A stretch of DNA of 37,098 nucleotides. Source: Opitutaceae bacterium (lineage in GTDB: Bacteria > Verrucomicrobiota > Verrucomicrobiia > Opitutales > Opitutaceae). The DNA lies in NCBI GenBank assembly GCA_027485815.1, contig JAIXQE010000020.1, positions 1 to 37,098 of the forward strand. The letters are read 5' to 3'. Below are positions 24,671 to 31,923 of this stretch, piece after piece; position 1 is the stretch's first letter; every line of letters starts with the position of its first letter. The notes under the pieces are model-generated. The model saw nothing but the letters and a program-made list of their open reading frames with translations. It was not told the DNA's origin and ran no database searches. The position numbers and the translations under genes were made by a program.

Positions 24671-25237
24671 ATGTCCGCCGCGATCCTCGTCCGCCTGCTC
24701 CTCTGGCTCTGGCTGGGCGGCGCCCTGGCCGCCGGCCACCATGGAACCTGGGCGCAACTGCCGCCCCTCGGCCAGGGCGCGCTCGTCCTGGCCCTCGCCC
24801 TCGGGGCCTTCTCCCTGGCCCACCGCCTGCCCGCCCTCGCCGCGTGGGTTGACGGCCTCGACCTCCGCGCGCTGATCCTGCCGCACGCGTGCCGCCTCGC
24901 CGGCACCTACCTGGTGGTCCGCCACCTGGAGGGCGACCTGCCGCGGGCCTTCATTCTGGCGGCCGGAATTGGCGAAGCCGTGCTGGCCGCGATCGCGCTG
25001 CCGCTGGCGCTGGCGCCGCTGACCGACGCCGCCCGTGCCCGCGCCGCCCGCATCTGGGCGGTGGCGGCACTGCTCAACCTCCTGCTCGTCCTGGCCACGC
25101 TGGTACGCCTGAACCTGCAGGGCCCGCTGCTGCTGCGGGAACTGCAGACCCTGCCGCTCAGCCTGTTCCCGACCTTCCTGTATCCCCTCGCCTTGGCGGG
25201 CTCAGCCCTCGTCCTCCGCCGCGCCGCCGGGCGGTGA
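24671..25237 (+). CDS. Integral membrane protein of unknown function
   Basis: A 188-residue protein with about five or six hydrophobic segments (starting AAILVRLLLWLWLGGALAAG) and short charged loops (RLAGTYLVVRHLEGDLPRAF). I recognise no family. It begins 26 bases after the TolC gene on the same strand, so it may be co-transcribed, and ends 15 bases from the convergent miaA stop. Codon use and GC content resemble its neighbours, and the frame keeps membrane-protein character throughout, which supports a real gene. Confidence 0.65.
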   Translation: MSAAILVRLLLWLWLGGALAAGHHGTWAQLPPLGQGALVLALALGAFSLAHRLPALAAWVDGLDLRALILPHACRLAGTYLVVRHLEGDLPRAFILAAGIGEAVLAAIALPLALAPLTDAARARAARIWAVAALLNLLLVLATLVRLNLQGPLLLRELQTLPLSLFPTFLYPLALAGSALVLRRAAGR

Positions 25238-25252
25238 GGTGGTCGCCGGCCC

Positions 25253-26161
25253 TTACGGAAACAATTCCGCCGGATCCCGCAGCTTGGCCGCGTCCAGCAC
25301 CCGGTGTGGCGGCAATTGGGTGCGGAACCACGTCCGCTGCTTCTTCACCAGCGCCCGGGTGTTACGCGCGATCTCCGCGGCCAAGGCCCCCGGCTCCAAG
25401 CGGCCCGCCAGCATCGCCGCCACCTCCCGGTACCCGATCGCCCCCGCCGCACTCGGGTTGCGCGCCAATCCCGCCGCCAGCAGCGCCCGCACCTCCGCCA
25501 CCAAACCCGCCTCCAGCATCGCCGCCACGCGTCGCTCGATCCGCGCCGGCAACTCCGCCGGATCCCGCTCCAAGCAAGTCAACCGCACCGGATGCCCGGC
25601 AAAGGGCCCCGGCTGCCGCGCGAACTCCGCCCGCAGGACGAGCAGCGTTTTCCCGGACGCCAGGCAGCGCTCCAAGGCCCGCGTGACCCGCCGGGGATTG
25701 GCCTCGTCCAGCCCCGCCAGGCCCTCCGGATTCAACGCCCGCAACCGCGCCCGCGCCCCCGCCGCATCCAGCGCCGCCACCTCCGCCCGCACGGCCGCCG
25801 GCACCTCCACCCCGTCCACGACCGGACCCCAAAAGGCCCGCAGGTAAAACCCGCTGCCGCCGCACACGAGGATCGGTCGCCCCCGCGCGGCCAAGTCCGC
25901 CACGACCGCCCGCGCGAGGTCCACGTACCGGGCGATGTCCATCGGCTCAGCCGGGGCGCAGACATCGATGAGGTGATGCCGCACCCGCGCCCGCTCGGCC
26001 CACGTGGGCTTGGCCGTGCCCACGTCCATCCCGCGGTAAAAGAGCAGCGAGTCGCACGAGACGATCTCCGCTCCGTGCGCCTCCGCCCAGCGCAGCGCCC
26101 ACTCGGTCTTGCCCACCGCGGTGGGCCCGGTGAGGAGATGAAGCACGGGAAGCGCGGTCAC
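25253..26161 (-). CDS. miaA: tRNA dimethylallyltransferase
   Basis: A 302-residue enzyme that transfers a dimethylallyl group to A37 of tRNAs reading codons that begin with U. The P-loop is GPTAVGKT (residues 12-19). The tRNA and substrate motif is CDSLLFYRGMDVGTAKPT, slightly unusual because most MiaA have DS-x-Q-x-Y at this place. HHLIDVCAPAEPMDIARY and ILVCGGSGFYLRAF are the next family blocks. The C-terminus has IGYREV and NTRALVKKQRTWFR, both strongly conserved. The start is GTG at 26161. It is divergent from the lipid-kinase gene; TTGACG begins 41 bases upstream on the minus strand. Confidence 0.95.
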   Translation of the reverse strand: MTALPVLHLLTGPTAVGKTEWALRWAEAHGAEIVSCDSLLFYRGMDVGTAKPTWAERARVRHHLIDVCAPAEPMDIARYVDLARAVVADLAARGRPILVCGGSGFYLRAFWGPVVDGVEVPAAVRAEVAALDAAGARARLRALNPEGLAGLDEANPRRVTRALERCLASGKTLLVLRAEFARQPGPFAGHPVRLTCLERDPAELPARIERRVAAMLEAGLVAEVRALLAAGLARNPSAAGAIGYREVAAMLAGRLEPGALAAEIARNTRALVKKQRTWFRTQLPPHRVLDAAKLRDPAELFP

Positions 26162-26216
26162 GGCAGGCGATTAGCGGTGGCAAGCCGCCCCCTGATCGTC
26201 AAAGGCTAACCCCGCC
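26162..26216. promoter_or_regulatory. Divergent miaA / lipid-kinase start region
   Basis: The 55-base region contains TTGACG on the minus strand (26202-26197), 41 bases before the miaA GTG, and TTGCCA (26183-26178) 22 bases before it. On the plus strand AAAGG (26201-26205) precedes the proposed CTG start by 11 bases. No -10 stands out. Confidence 0.35.
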
Positions 26217-27092
26217 CTGAAGACCTGCTTCATCGCCAACCCCCGCTCCGGCCACCTCGCCCCGCGCCTGCCCGAACTGACCCGCCGCGTCCGCGAAGTC
26301 GGCGCCGAGCTCCGGCTCACCACGCATCCCGGCCACGCCCAGACCCTCGCGGCCGCCGCCGTCGAGGCCGGCTGCACCACCGTGGTCGCGGTGGGCGGCG
26401 ACGGCACCGTGAACGAGGTCGCCCGCGCCCTCGCCGGCACGCCCGCCGCCCTCGGCCTCATCGCGGCCGGCTCCGGCAACGGCCTCGCCCGCCACCTCGG
26501 GCTCCACGGCTCGTGGAACCACGCCTTCGCCGCCCTCCGGACCGGCCGCCCCCGGGCCATCGACGTCGGCTTCGCCCACGAGCACCCGTTTTTCAACGTC
26601 GCCGGCCTCGGCTTCGAAGCCGAGCTGGCGGACCGCTTCAACCGCGCCCGCCGCCGCGGCCTCCTCGCCTACGCCTTCCTCACGCTCCGGGCCCTCCGCG
26701 CCGCCCAACCCCTCGCCTGCCGCATCCAGGCCGGCGACACGACCCACGCGTTCACAACCTCCACCCTCGCGGTCGCCAACGCCTCCCAGTACGGCGGCGG
26801 CATCCGCATCGCGCCGCGCGCCCGCGTCGACGACGGCCGCCTCGACCTCTGCGCCCTGCCTCCGCTCCGCTGGACCAACCTCCTGCCCCTCACGTGGCGC
26901 CTCCGCCGCGGGCGCATCGACGCCGCCCCCGGCGTCCTCCAACTCCAAGCCCCCGCCTTCACCGTGGAACTGCCCGGCCCCGCCCGGCTCCACACCGACG
27001 GCGAAACCCACCTGGTCGGCGCCCGGGTCGAATTCACGCTGAAGCCCGGGCACTTGCGCGTCCTCTGTCCCCCGCTCGCGGAGCCGCGCTAA
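26217..27092 (+). CDS. Diacylglycerol-kinase-domain lipid kinase, apparent CTG start
   Basis: A 291-residue DAGK-catalytic-domain protein (YegS/BmrU type), a probable lipid kinase working at the inner membrane. The frame contains FIANPRSGH (residues 5-13), the nucleotide motif VVAVGGDGTVNEVARAL, IAAGSGNGLARHLG, ASQYGGGIRIAP, DGRLDLC, and LHTDGE near the end, so the domain is complete. The frame is open only from 26196 and contains no ATG, GTG or TTG before the domain; the first GTG (26382) would remove the N-terminal block. CTG at 26217 gives MKTCFIANPRSG, exactly where the family starts. This could be a true CTG start or a sequence error. The gene ends in a convergent gap before trpA. Confidence 0.85.
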   Translation: MKTCFIANPRSGHLAPRLPELTRRVREVGAELRLTTHPGHAQTLAAAAVEAGCTTVVAVGGDGTVNEVARALAGTPAALGLIAAGSGNGLARHLGLHGSWNHAFAALRTGRPRAIDVGFAHEHPFFNVAGLGFEAELADRFNRARRRGLLAYAFLTLRALRAAQPLACRIQAGDTTHAFTTSTLAVANASQYGGGIRIAPRARVDDGRLDLCALPPLRWTNLLPLTWRLRRGRIDAAPGVLQLQAPAFTVELPGPARLHTDGETHLVGARVEFTLKPGHLRVLCPPLAEPR

Positions 27093-27130
27093 GCCCGCCG
27101 CGCCCCTTCCCCCCCCGCCGGCGGCCCGCC

Positions 27131-27148
27131 GGGACGGGCGCGCGTCCC
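27131..27148. repeat. Short hairpin between convergent genes
   Basis: GGGACG (27131-27136) and CGTCCC (27143-27148) form a 6-bp stem with a six-base loop in the 175-base gap between the lipid-kinase gene and trpA. No T-run follows on either strand, so any role in termination is doubtful. Confidence 0.4.
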
Positions 27149-27156
27149 CTGCAGGG

Positions 27157-27201
27157 TGCTTCCAGTCTGCCTCCAATGTGCGTCCAATCCTGCTCCAATC
27201 G
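27157..27201. repeat. Four-copy tandem repeat, about 11 bp per unit
   Basis: Four adjacent imperfect units follow the consensus TGCNTCCAATC: TGCTTCCAGTC (27157-27167), TGCCTCCAATG (27168-27178), TGCGTCCAATCC (27179-27190) and TGCTCCAATCG (27191-27201). The period is about one helical turn. It lies between two convergent genes, and the rest of the 27093-27267 gap has no gene that I can support. Confidence 0.65.
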
Positions 27202-27267
27202 CGGGAGGAGTGCCGCCGCGCCCCTTTCCAGGGCCTTAAGCCAACCGATTGCCAGCCGACCGTGCGC

Positions 27268-28071
27268 TCAGCCGCGGCGAACCCCCGCCGCGAGATCCGC
27301 GACCCGGTCCCCGACCGCCAGCGGCAGCCGCACCCGGTCCCCGAGGTGATCCCGGATGCAGTTCACGAGTGCGCTCCCCACGACCACGCCGTCGGCGTGA
27401 GCAGCCACCTCCGCCACCTGCGCCCGCGTCCCGATGCCAAACCCCACCACGGTGGGCAGATTCGTGCGCGCCCGGATCCGGGCCACCGCCGCCGGGATGT
27501 TGCTCGCGACCTGATCCCGCACCCCGGTCACGCCCTCGCGCGACACGTAGTAGAGGAACCCGGTGGTGACCCCGGCGATCCGCGCGATGCGCTCATCCGG
27601 CGTGGTCGGGGCGATGATGAAGACGGTCTCGACGCCGTGCGCCCGGCCGGCCGCGACCACCTCGCCGGCCTCCTCCGGGGGCAGATCGAGGGTCAGGATC
27701 GCATCGACCCCCGCCGCCCGCGCGGCCTGGAAGTAGGCGTCGACGCCGTTGGCGAAGACGAGATTGTAGTAGGTATAGAAGACGACCGGGGCGTCGCTGA
27801 ACTCCCGGATCCGGCGCACGAGTTCGCAGACCCGGGCGGCGGTCATCCCGCCCTCGAGCGCCCGCTGCGCCGCCAACTGGTTGGTCAGACCGTCGGCCAA
27901 GGGATCGGAAAAGGGCACGCCCAACTCGAGGATATCCACGCCGCGAGTGAGGAGCTGGCGGCAGACCTCCAGCGAGGTGTCGAAGTCCGGATCGCCGGCG
28001 CAGACGTAGGCCACGAAGGCGGCGCGGTTCTCGGCGCGGGCCAGATCGAAGACGGCGTGGAGACGGGACAT
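27268..28071 (-). CDS. trpA: Tryptophan synthase alpha subunit
   Basis: A 267-residue TIM barrel that cleaves indole-3-glycerol phosphate to indole and glyceraldehyde 3-phosphate. The catalytic residues fall at E49 and D60 in ILELGVPFSDPLADG, the same numbering as E. coli TrpA. ILTLDLPPEE, FIIAPTTPDERI, FLYYVSREGVTG and VGFGIGTRAQVAEVAAHADG (phosphate-binding) are all typical. Length is normal. It stands alone: no trpB or other trp gene is adjacent, and the genes on both sides are unrelated. Upstream, TTGTGG lies 42 bases before the ATG, and the short inverted repeat CGAAGT/ACTTCG flanks it. Confidence 0.97.
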   Translation of the reverse strand: MSRLHAVFDLARAENRAAFVAYVCAGDPDFDTSLEVCRQLLTRGVDILELGVPFSDPLADGLTNQLAAQRALEGGMTAARVCELVRRIREFSDAPVVFYTYYNLVFANGVDAYFQAARAAGVDAILTLDLPPEEAGEVVAAGRAHGVETVFIIAPTTPDERIARIAGVTTGFLYYVSREGVTGVRDQVASNIPAAVARIRARTNLPTVVGFGIGTRAQVAEVAAHADGVVVGSALVNCIRDHLGDRVRLPLAVGDRVADLAAGVRRG

Positions 28072-28135
28072 CCCCGCAACGTTGGCGGGAAAGCGCCGCC
28101 GAAGTCACCACAAACTTCGCCGCCGCGGGCGCGGT

Positions 28136-28906
28136 TCAGAAATCGAACTCCACCGCCACCGGCAGATGGTCGGACAACAGGGTCCGCACCACCTCGCAGC
28201 GCGCCCGGACGCAGCCGGACGGGAGGAAGATGAAGTCGAGGGCGCGGCGCGGCAGCGGCGAGGGGAAGGTCTTCCCCTCCAGCGGATGAAGGCTGTAATC
28301 GGAGTAGTCCGAGAGGTGGCTGAGAAGCGAGGCCGTGGCGTCATCGCGGGTGCCCGGATTGTTGAAGTCACCGCAGATGATGGGAGGCACGGACCAGAAG
28401 GACTGCCGGAGACGGTGCTTCTCGCGGAGCCACGAGACGAGCTGGTCGAGCTGGCGCAGGCGTTGGGCGCGGGAACCGTAGTGGAGGTGCAGGTTGACGA
28501 GCGGCAGGCAGCGCCCGCCGACGTCGAGCTCGACGAAGAGGAATCCCTTCTCGCCCAGCCGCCGGCGGCCGAAGACCACCGTCTCCGCGGCCCGGATGGG
28601 CGGCCGCGACAGCAGGGCGTTGCCGTAGCAGAGATTGAGCAGGCCGGTGCGGCGGGTGTTGATGCCGAAGACGGCATGCGGGAACCGGGTGTGCCCGCGG
28701 AGGAAATCCAGGTGGTCGAAGTTGCCCGCCCAACGCGACCGCTCGTCGATCTCCTGCAGGGCCACGACATCCGGGGCCAGGCGCTCCAGCAGGGCGGAGA
28801 TGCGCCCAAGGTTCAGGCGGAGGCGCCGGGCAGAGGTGAGCCCCTGGATGGGGTTCAGGCCCCGCCCGTGCGCGATATTGAAGGTGACCAGGCGCAGGCG
28901 CGGCAT
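28136..28906 (-). CDS. Endonuclease/exonuclease/phosphatase (EEP) family protein
   Basis: A 256-residue metal-dependent phosphodiesterase fold without signal peptide. Conserved blocks run in order: LRLVTFNIAHG with the first Asn, DVVALQEID with the metal-binding Glu, LVNLHLHYG, IICGDFNN with the Asp-Asn pair, and LSDHLPVAVEF with the catalytic Asp-His. The active site is thus complete. The family includes nucleases, sphingomyelinases and inositol phosphatases, and the substrate cannot be inferred here. The start ATG at 28906 puts TFN at residue 9. TTGAGT begins 38 bases upstream. trpA follows after 64 bases and may be partly co-transcribed. Confidence 0.9.
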   Translation of the reverse strand: MPRLRLVTFNIAHGRGLNPIQGLTSARRLRLNLGRISALLERLAPDVVALQEIDERSRWAGNFDHLDFLRGHTRFPHAVFGINTRRTGLLNLCYGNALLSRPPIRAAETVVFGRRRLGEKGFLFVELDVGGRCLPLVNLHLHYGSRAQRLRQLDQLVSWLREKHRLRQSFWSVPPIICGDFNNPGTRDDATASLLSHLSDYSDYSLHPLEGKTFPSPLPRRALDFIFLPSGCVRARCEVVRTLLSDHLPVAVEFDF

Positions 28907-28938
28907 CCGACCCTCAGGACACCGCGCCCGGCGGCCCG

Positions 28939-28944
28939 ACTCAA
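28939..28944 (-). promoter_or_regulatory. TTGAGT box before the EEP gene
   Basis: On the minus strand TTGAGT begins 38 bases before the ATG at 28906, the same distance class as the TTGCC boxes elsewhere. No good -10 and no Shine-Dalgarno sequence are visible. Confidence 0.3.
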
Positions 28945-28978
28945 GTCCCGCCCCGCCGCCCGCGCTGCAAAAATCCCC

Positions 28979-29007
28979 TTGCCTCACCCGGGGCCGGCCC
29001 CTTTCCT
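28979..29007 (+). promoter_or_regulatory. Putative rpmB promoter
   Basis: TTGCCT (28979-28984), a 17-base spacer and TTTCCT (29002-29007) form a promoter-like pair; the -10 is poor. Transcription would begin near 29014, leaving a leader of about 24 bases that holds the AGAGG ribosome-binding site at 29025-29029. Confidence 0.45.
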
Positions 29008-29037
29008 CTGACCCTTTTCCAACCAGAGGTCACCATT

Positions 29038-29268
29038 ATGTCTCGTATCTGTGCAGTCACCGGACGCCGGCCCGTCAAGGGTTCGCGCATCAACCGCAAG
29101 GGTCAGTCCAAGAAGAGCGGCGGCATCGGGACGCACGTCACGAGCATCACCCCGCGCAAGTTCCGGCCCAACCTCCAGCGCATCCGCATCCGCACCGCCA
29201 ACGGCGGCACGAAGCGCGTCTGGGTGTCGGTGAAGGCCATCAAGGCCGGAATGATCGAGAAGGTCTAA
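29038..29268 (+). CDS. rpmB: 50S ribosomal protein L28
   Basis: A 76-residue ribosomal protein of normal length. It starts MSRICAVTGRRPVKGSRI and contains KKSGGIGTHVTSITPRKFRP, NLQRIRIRTANGGTKRVWV and the ending VKAIKAGMIEKV, all typical of bacterial L28. The usual zinc-binding cysteines are reduced to one (C5), as in zinc-independent forms. It has AGAGG eight bases before the ATG, the only clear Shine-Dalgarno-like site I find in the window, as expected for a highly expressed gene. It is monocistronic: rpmG does not follow, and a strong terminator lies 20 bases after the stop. Confidence 0.97.
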   Translation: MSRICAVTGRRPVKGSRINRKGQSKKSGGIGTHVTSITPRKFRPNLQRIRIRTANGGTKRVWVSVKAIKAGMIEKV

Positions 29269-29287
29269 CCCACCCTCCCCCTTTCCC

Positions 29288-29316
29288 ACCGCGGCCTCCC
29301 CGGCCGCGGTTTTTTT
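29288..29316 (+). terminator. Intrinsic terminator of rpmB
   Basis: A perfect 9-bp GC-rich stem (ACCGCGGCC at 29288-29296, GGCCGCGGT at 29302-29310) with a 5-base loop is followed by a run of seven T (29310-29316). It closes the rpmB transcript and separates it from the convergent fabF gene. Confidence 0.92.
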
Positions 29317-29382
29317 GCGTCCACCCGCCGGCGTCCCCGGCCCCCGGCACCGGGCTGAACCCGGCGGAATCGCCGCCCGGGA

Positions 29383-30633
29383 TCAGCCTTCGAGGGCGCG
29401 GAAGACGATGGACGAGTTCTGGCCGCCGAATCCGAGATTATTGCTCAACACCGCCCGCAACCGCAGCTCCCGGGCCTGTCCCGGCACGTAATCCAAGTCA
29501 CAATCGGGATCGGGTTCCTCGAGGTTGATCGTCGGCGGGATCGCCTGCGCCGCCAGGGCACGGACGCAGATCACGGACTCGATGCCGCCCGCCGCGCCCA
29601 AGAGGTGGCCGGTCATCGACTTGGTGGAACTGATCGCGACGCGCCGGGCGTGGTCCCCGAAGACCCGCTTAATGGCGAGGGTCTCGAACTTGTCGTTGTA
29701 GGGGGTGGAGGTGCCGTGGGCGTTGATGTAATCGATCGCGGTGGGCTCCAGGCCCGCCGCCGCCAACGCCCGGCGCATTGCCATCGACAACCCCTTCCCC
29801 TCGGGGTCGGGCTGGGTGATATGGTAGGCGTCGCAGGTCGCCGCGTACCCCGCCAACTCGCAATAGATGCGGGCGCCGCGGGCCCGGGCGTGCTCCAGCG
29901 ACTCCAGGACGAGGACCCCCGCCCCTTCACCCATCACGAAGCCATCGCGGCCGCGGTCGAAGGGCCGGCTGGCGCGCCGCGGCTCGTCGTTGCGCGTGCT
30001 CATCGCCTTCATCGCGCAGAAGCTGGCGTAGGCGAACGGGGTGATCGCGGCCTCACTGCCCCCCGCCACCATCACGTCCACGTCGCCCCGCCGGATCGCG
30101 TGCGCCGCCTCCCCCAAGGCATGGGTGCCCGTCGCGCAGGCGGAAACGACGCCGAAGTTGGGTCCCCGCGCCCCCAGCTCGATCGCGAACAGGCCGGAGC
30201 ACATGTTCCCGATCAGGGAGGGAATGGTGAACGGCGAAACCTTCCGCGGGCCGCGCTCCGCCAGCACCTTCAGCTGCGACTCGTAGGTATACATCCCGCC
30301 GATACCCGAACCGATCATCACCCCGACCCGGTCCGGATCCTCCCGCCCCATCTCCAGCCCGGCATCGCGGCAGGCCTGCTTGGCGGCCACGAACCCGAAG
30401 TGCGTGTAGCGGTCGTTCCGCCGCGCCTCCTTGGGGTCCATATGGTCCGCCGGATCCCAGCCGCGCACCTCCGCCCCCACATGGCTGGCGTAGGGCGTCG
30501 GATCAAAGAGGGAAACCCGATCCACCCCCGAGCGCCCGGCCAGCAACGCGGCCCAGAACGCGTCCACCTCATGCCCAAGCGAGGCAACGGCCCCGAGCCC
30601 GGTGACGACAACGCGGCGGGAGGAAGTGTCCAT
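29383..30633 (-). CDS. fabF: 3-oxoacyl-ACP synthase II (beta-ketoacyl-ACP synthase)
   Basis: A 416-residue condensing enzyme that elongates acyl chains in fatty-acid synthesis. It starts RRVVVTGLGAVASLGHEVDA. The catalytic Cys is in VVSACATGTHALGEAAHAIR, and the two His are in INAHGTSTPYND and STKSMTGHLLGAAGGIE. The Lys of the same loop and the C-terminal SNNLGFGGQNSSIVF are also present, so the enzyme looks fully active and of normal length. It is the last gene of the fabG-acpP-fabF order on the minus strand. The 100-base gap after acpP contains a strong hairpin that probably lowers expression of fabF relative to acpP. Confidence 0.97.
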   Translation of the reverse strand: MDTSSRRVVVTGLGAVASLGHEVDAFWAALLAGRSGVDRVSLFDPTPYASHVGAEVRGWDPADHMDPKEARRNDRYTHFGFVAAKQACRDAGLEMGREDPDRVGVMIGSGIGGMYTYESQLKVLAERGPRKVSPFTIPSLIGNMCSGLFAIELGARGPNFGVVSACATGTHALGEAAHAIRRGDVDVMVAGGSEAAITPFAYASFCAMKAMSTRNDEPRRASRPFDRGRDGFVMGEGAGVLVLESLEHARARGARIYCELAGYAATCDAYHITQPDPEGKGLSMAMRRALAAAGLEPTAIDYINAHGTSTPYNDKFETLAIKRVFGDHARRVAISSTKSMTGHLLGAAGGIESVICVRALAAQAIPPTINLEEPDPDCDLDYVPGQARELRLRAVLSNNLGFGGQNSSIVFRALEG

Positions 30634-30659
30634 CGGCGGGGAAAGGATCGTAACCCGTT

Positions 30660-30714
30660 AAAGAAGAACGGCGTCCGACCTGAATTTCCCGCGGGAAACC
30701 CGGCCGGACGCCGT
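30660..30714 (-). terminator. Hairpin and U-rich tract between acpP and fabF (attenuator-like)
   Basis: The perfect 10-bp arms ACGGCGTCCG (30668-30677) and CGGACGCCGT (30705-30714) enclose a further 14-bp palindrome, TTTCCCGCGGGAAA (30685-30698). On the minus strand the structure is followed by TCTTCTTT (30667-30660). It begins 20 bases after the acpP stop. It probably ends part of the acpP transcripts and protects their 3' ends while letting some transcription continue into fabF. Confidence 0.7.
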
Positions 30715-30733
30715 GGAAAGGGGAAAACGCGGC

Positions 30734-30997
30734 TTAGGCGGCGCCCGCCTTGGCCTTGATGTAGTCGATGACCTGCCCGACCGTCTGCAGCTTCTCGGCG
30801 TCAGACTCGGGGATCTCGCCCTTGATCTCGTCCTTGAACTCCTCCTCGAAGGCCATGATCAGCTCGACGGTGTCGAGGGAATCGGCCCCCAGATCATCCA
30901 AGAAGGAAGCCGTCGGCGTGATCTGCTCCTCGTTGACGTTGAGCTGATTGACGATGATCTCCTTGACGCGCTGTTCGATGGTTTTCTGGTCGGCCAT
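30734..30997 (-). CDS. acpP: Acyl carrier protein
   Basis: An 87-residue acidic helical protein that carries growing acyl chains on 4'-phosphopantetheine. The attachment site is S40 in [19 protein letters not shown], the classic DSL motif. The N-terminus ([20 protein letters not shown]) and the C-terminal helix ([14 protein letters not shown]) are typical; the final AGAA tail makes it slightly longer than the 78-residue E. coli protein. It lies 39 bases after fabG and 100 before fabF. No Shine-Dalgarno sequence precedes the ATG; the leader is T-rich on the coding strand. Confidence 0.97.
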   Translation of the reverse strand: MADQKTIEQRVKEIIVNQLNVNEEQITPTASFLDDLGADSLDTVELIMAFEEEFKDEIKGEIPESDAEKLQTVGQVIDYIKAKAGAA

Positions 30998-31036
30998 TGT
31001 CGAAAAAAGGGTACGGGCGAGGACTGGGCGGAGGCT

Positions 31037-31786
31037 TCACATCGCCATTCCACCGTCAACGTTAAAAACTTGTCCGGTGATGTAGCCGGCCTCCTCGGAG
31101 CAGAGGAACGCGGTCATCGCCGCCACCTCGGCCGATTCCCCGAACCGCTTGAGCGGCACCGCCTCGAGGATCTTCGCGGAGGCCTCCGCGTTGTCGACGA
31201 AGCCGGCCGTCATGTCGGTCTTGATGAAGCCCGGGGCCACCGCGTTGACGGTGACGGACCGGGACGCGAACTCCCGCGCGAGGGTCTTGGTGAGGCCGAT
31301 CATCCCGGCTTTCGCCGCGGAGTAGTTGGCCTGCCCGGCATTGCCCATCACCCCGCTCACGGAGGCGATGTTGACGATCCGGCCCCAGCGCGCCCGGGTC
31401 ATCGGCCGGCCGATCAGCTTGGTCCAATGGAAGCAGCTGGTGAGGTTGGTGGTGAGCACGTCGTTCCAGTCGGCCTCGCTCATCCGGAACAGCAGGCCGT
31501 CGCGGGTGATGCCGGCGTTGTTGATGAGAATGTCGATGGCCGGGAACTCCTTCAGCAGTTCCTCGGATGCCTTGGCGATCGCCGCCCCGTCGGCCACGTC
31601 CACCGCCAGGGCCTTGGCCTTGCCCCCCGCCGCGATGATCGCGGCCGCGGTGGCGCCACAGGAGTCCGCCGACTTGGAGACGCAGATGACGGTCACGCCT
31701 TGGCGGGCAAGGGTCTCGGCAATGGCCCGGCCGATCCCACGGCCGGCGCCGGTGACCAGGGCGGTGCGGTTCTTGAAGGTGAGCAT
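31037..31786 (-). CDS. fabG: 3-oxoacyl-ACP reductase
   Basis: A 249-residue SDR that reduces 3-oxoacyl-ACP with NADPH. The cofactor loop is TGAGRGIG (residues 12-19), and NNAG is at 89-92, in INNAGITRDGLLFRM, a strongly FabG-specific block. The catalytic residues are a Ser in NIASVSGVMGNAGQANYSAAK together with Y155 and K159. The C-terminus EEAGYITGQVFNVDGGMAM is typical. The ATG at 31786 gives a normal N-terminus, with CCTTCCTCCT before it and not a Shine-Dalgarno sequence. It leads the fabG-acpP-fabF group and is divergent from the pseudouridine synthase gene. A TTGCCC box lies 64 bases upstream. Confidence 0.96.
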   Translation of the reverse strand: MLTFKNRTALVTGAGRGIGRAIAETLARQGVTVICVSKSADSCGATAAAIIAAGGKAKALAVDVADGAAIAKASEELLKEFPAIDILINNAGITRDGLLFRMSEADWNDVLTTNLTSCFHWTKLIGRPMTRARWGRIVNIASVSGVMGNAGQANYSAAKAGMIGLTKTLAREFASRSVTVNAVAPGFIKTDMTAGFVDNAEASAKILEAVPLKRFGESAEVAAMTAFLCSEEAGYITGQVFNVDGGMAM

Positions 31787-31923
31787 AGGAGGAAGGGGCC
31801 GCAGGGGCCCGAAAGGCTGATGAAGTGACGGATGCGCCGGCGCGGGGCAACCGCCAAGTGTGCCGCGCACCCGCGGACGCGCGCAGGCTTGCAGCGGTGG
31901 CGGAATTGCCGCCCAGTGGAAAC
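31787..31923. promoter_or_regulatory. Divergent fabG / pseudouridine synthase promoter region
   Basis: On the minus strand TTGCCC (31850-31845) with a 17-base spacer would place a -10 at CACTTC (31827-31822) and leave a fabG leader of about 30 bases. On the plus strand TTGCAG (31889-31894) starts 35 bases before the GTG at 31924, and TTGCCG occurs at 31906-31911. I see no clear repeat for a regulator such as FabT or FapR. Confidence 0.4.

Noticed and set aside
29317-29382. CCGGG/CCCGG inverted repeat as a possible fabF terminator
   Set aside because: The stem is short and there is no T-run on the minus strand.
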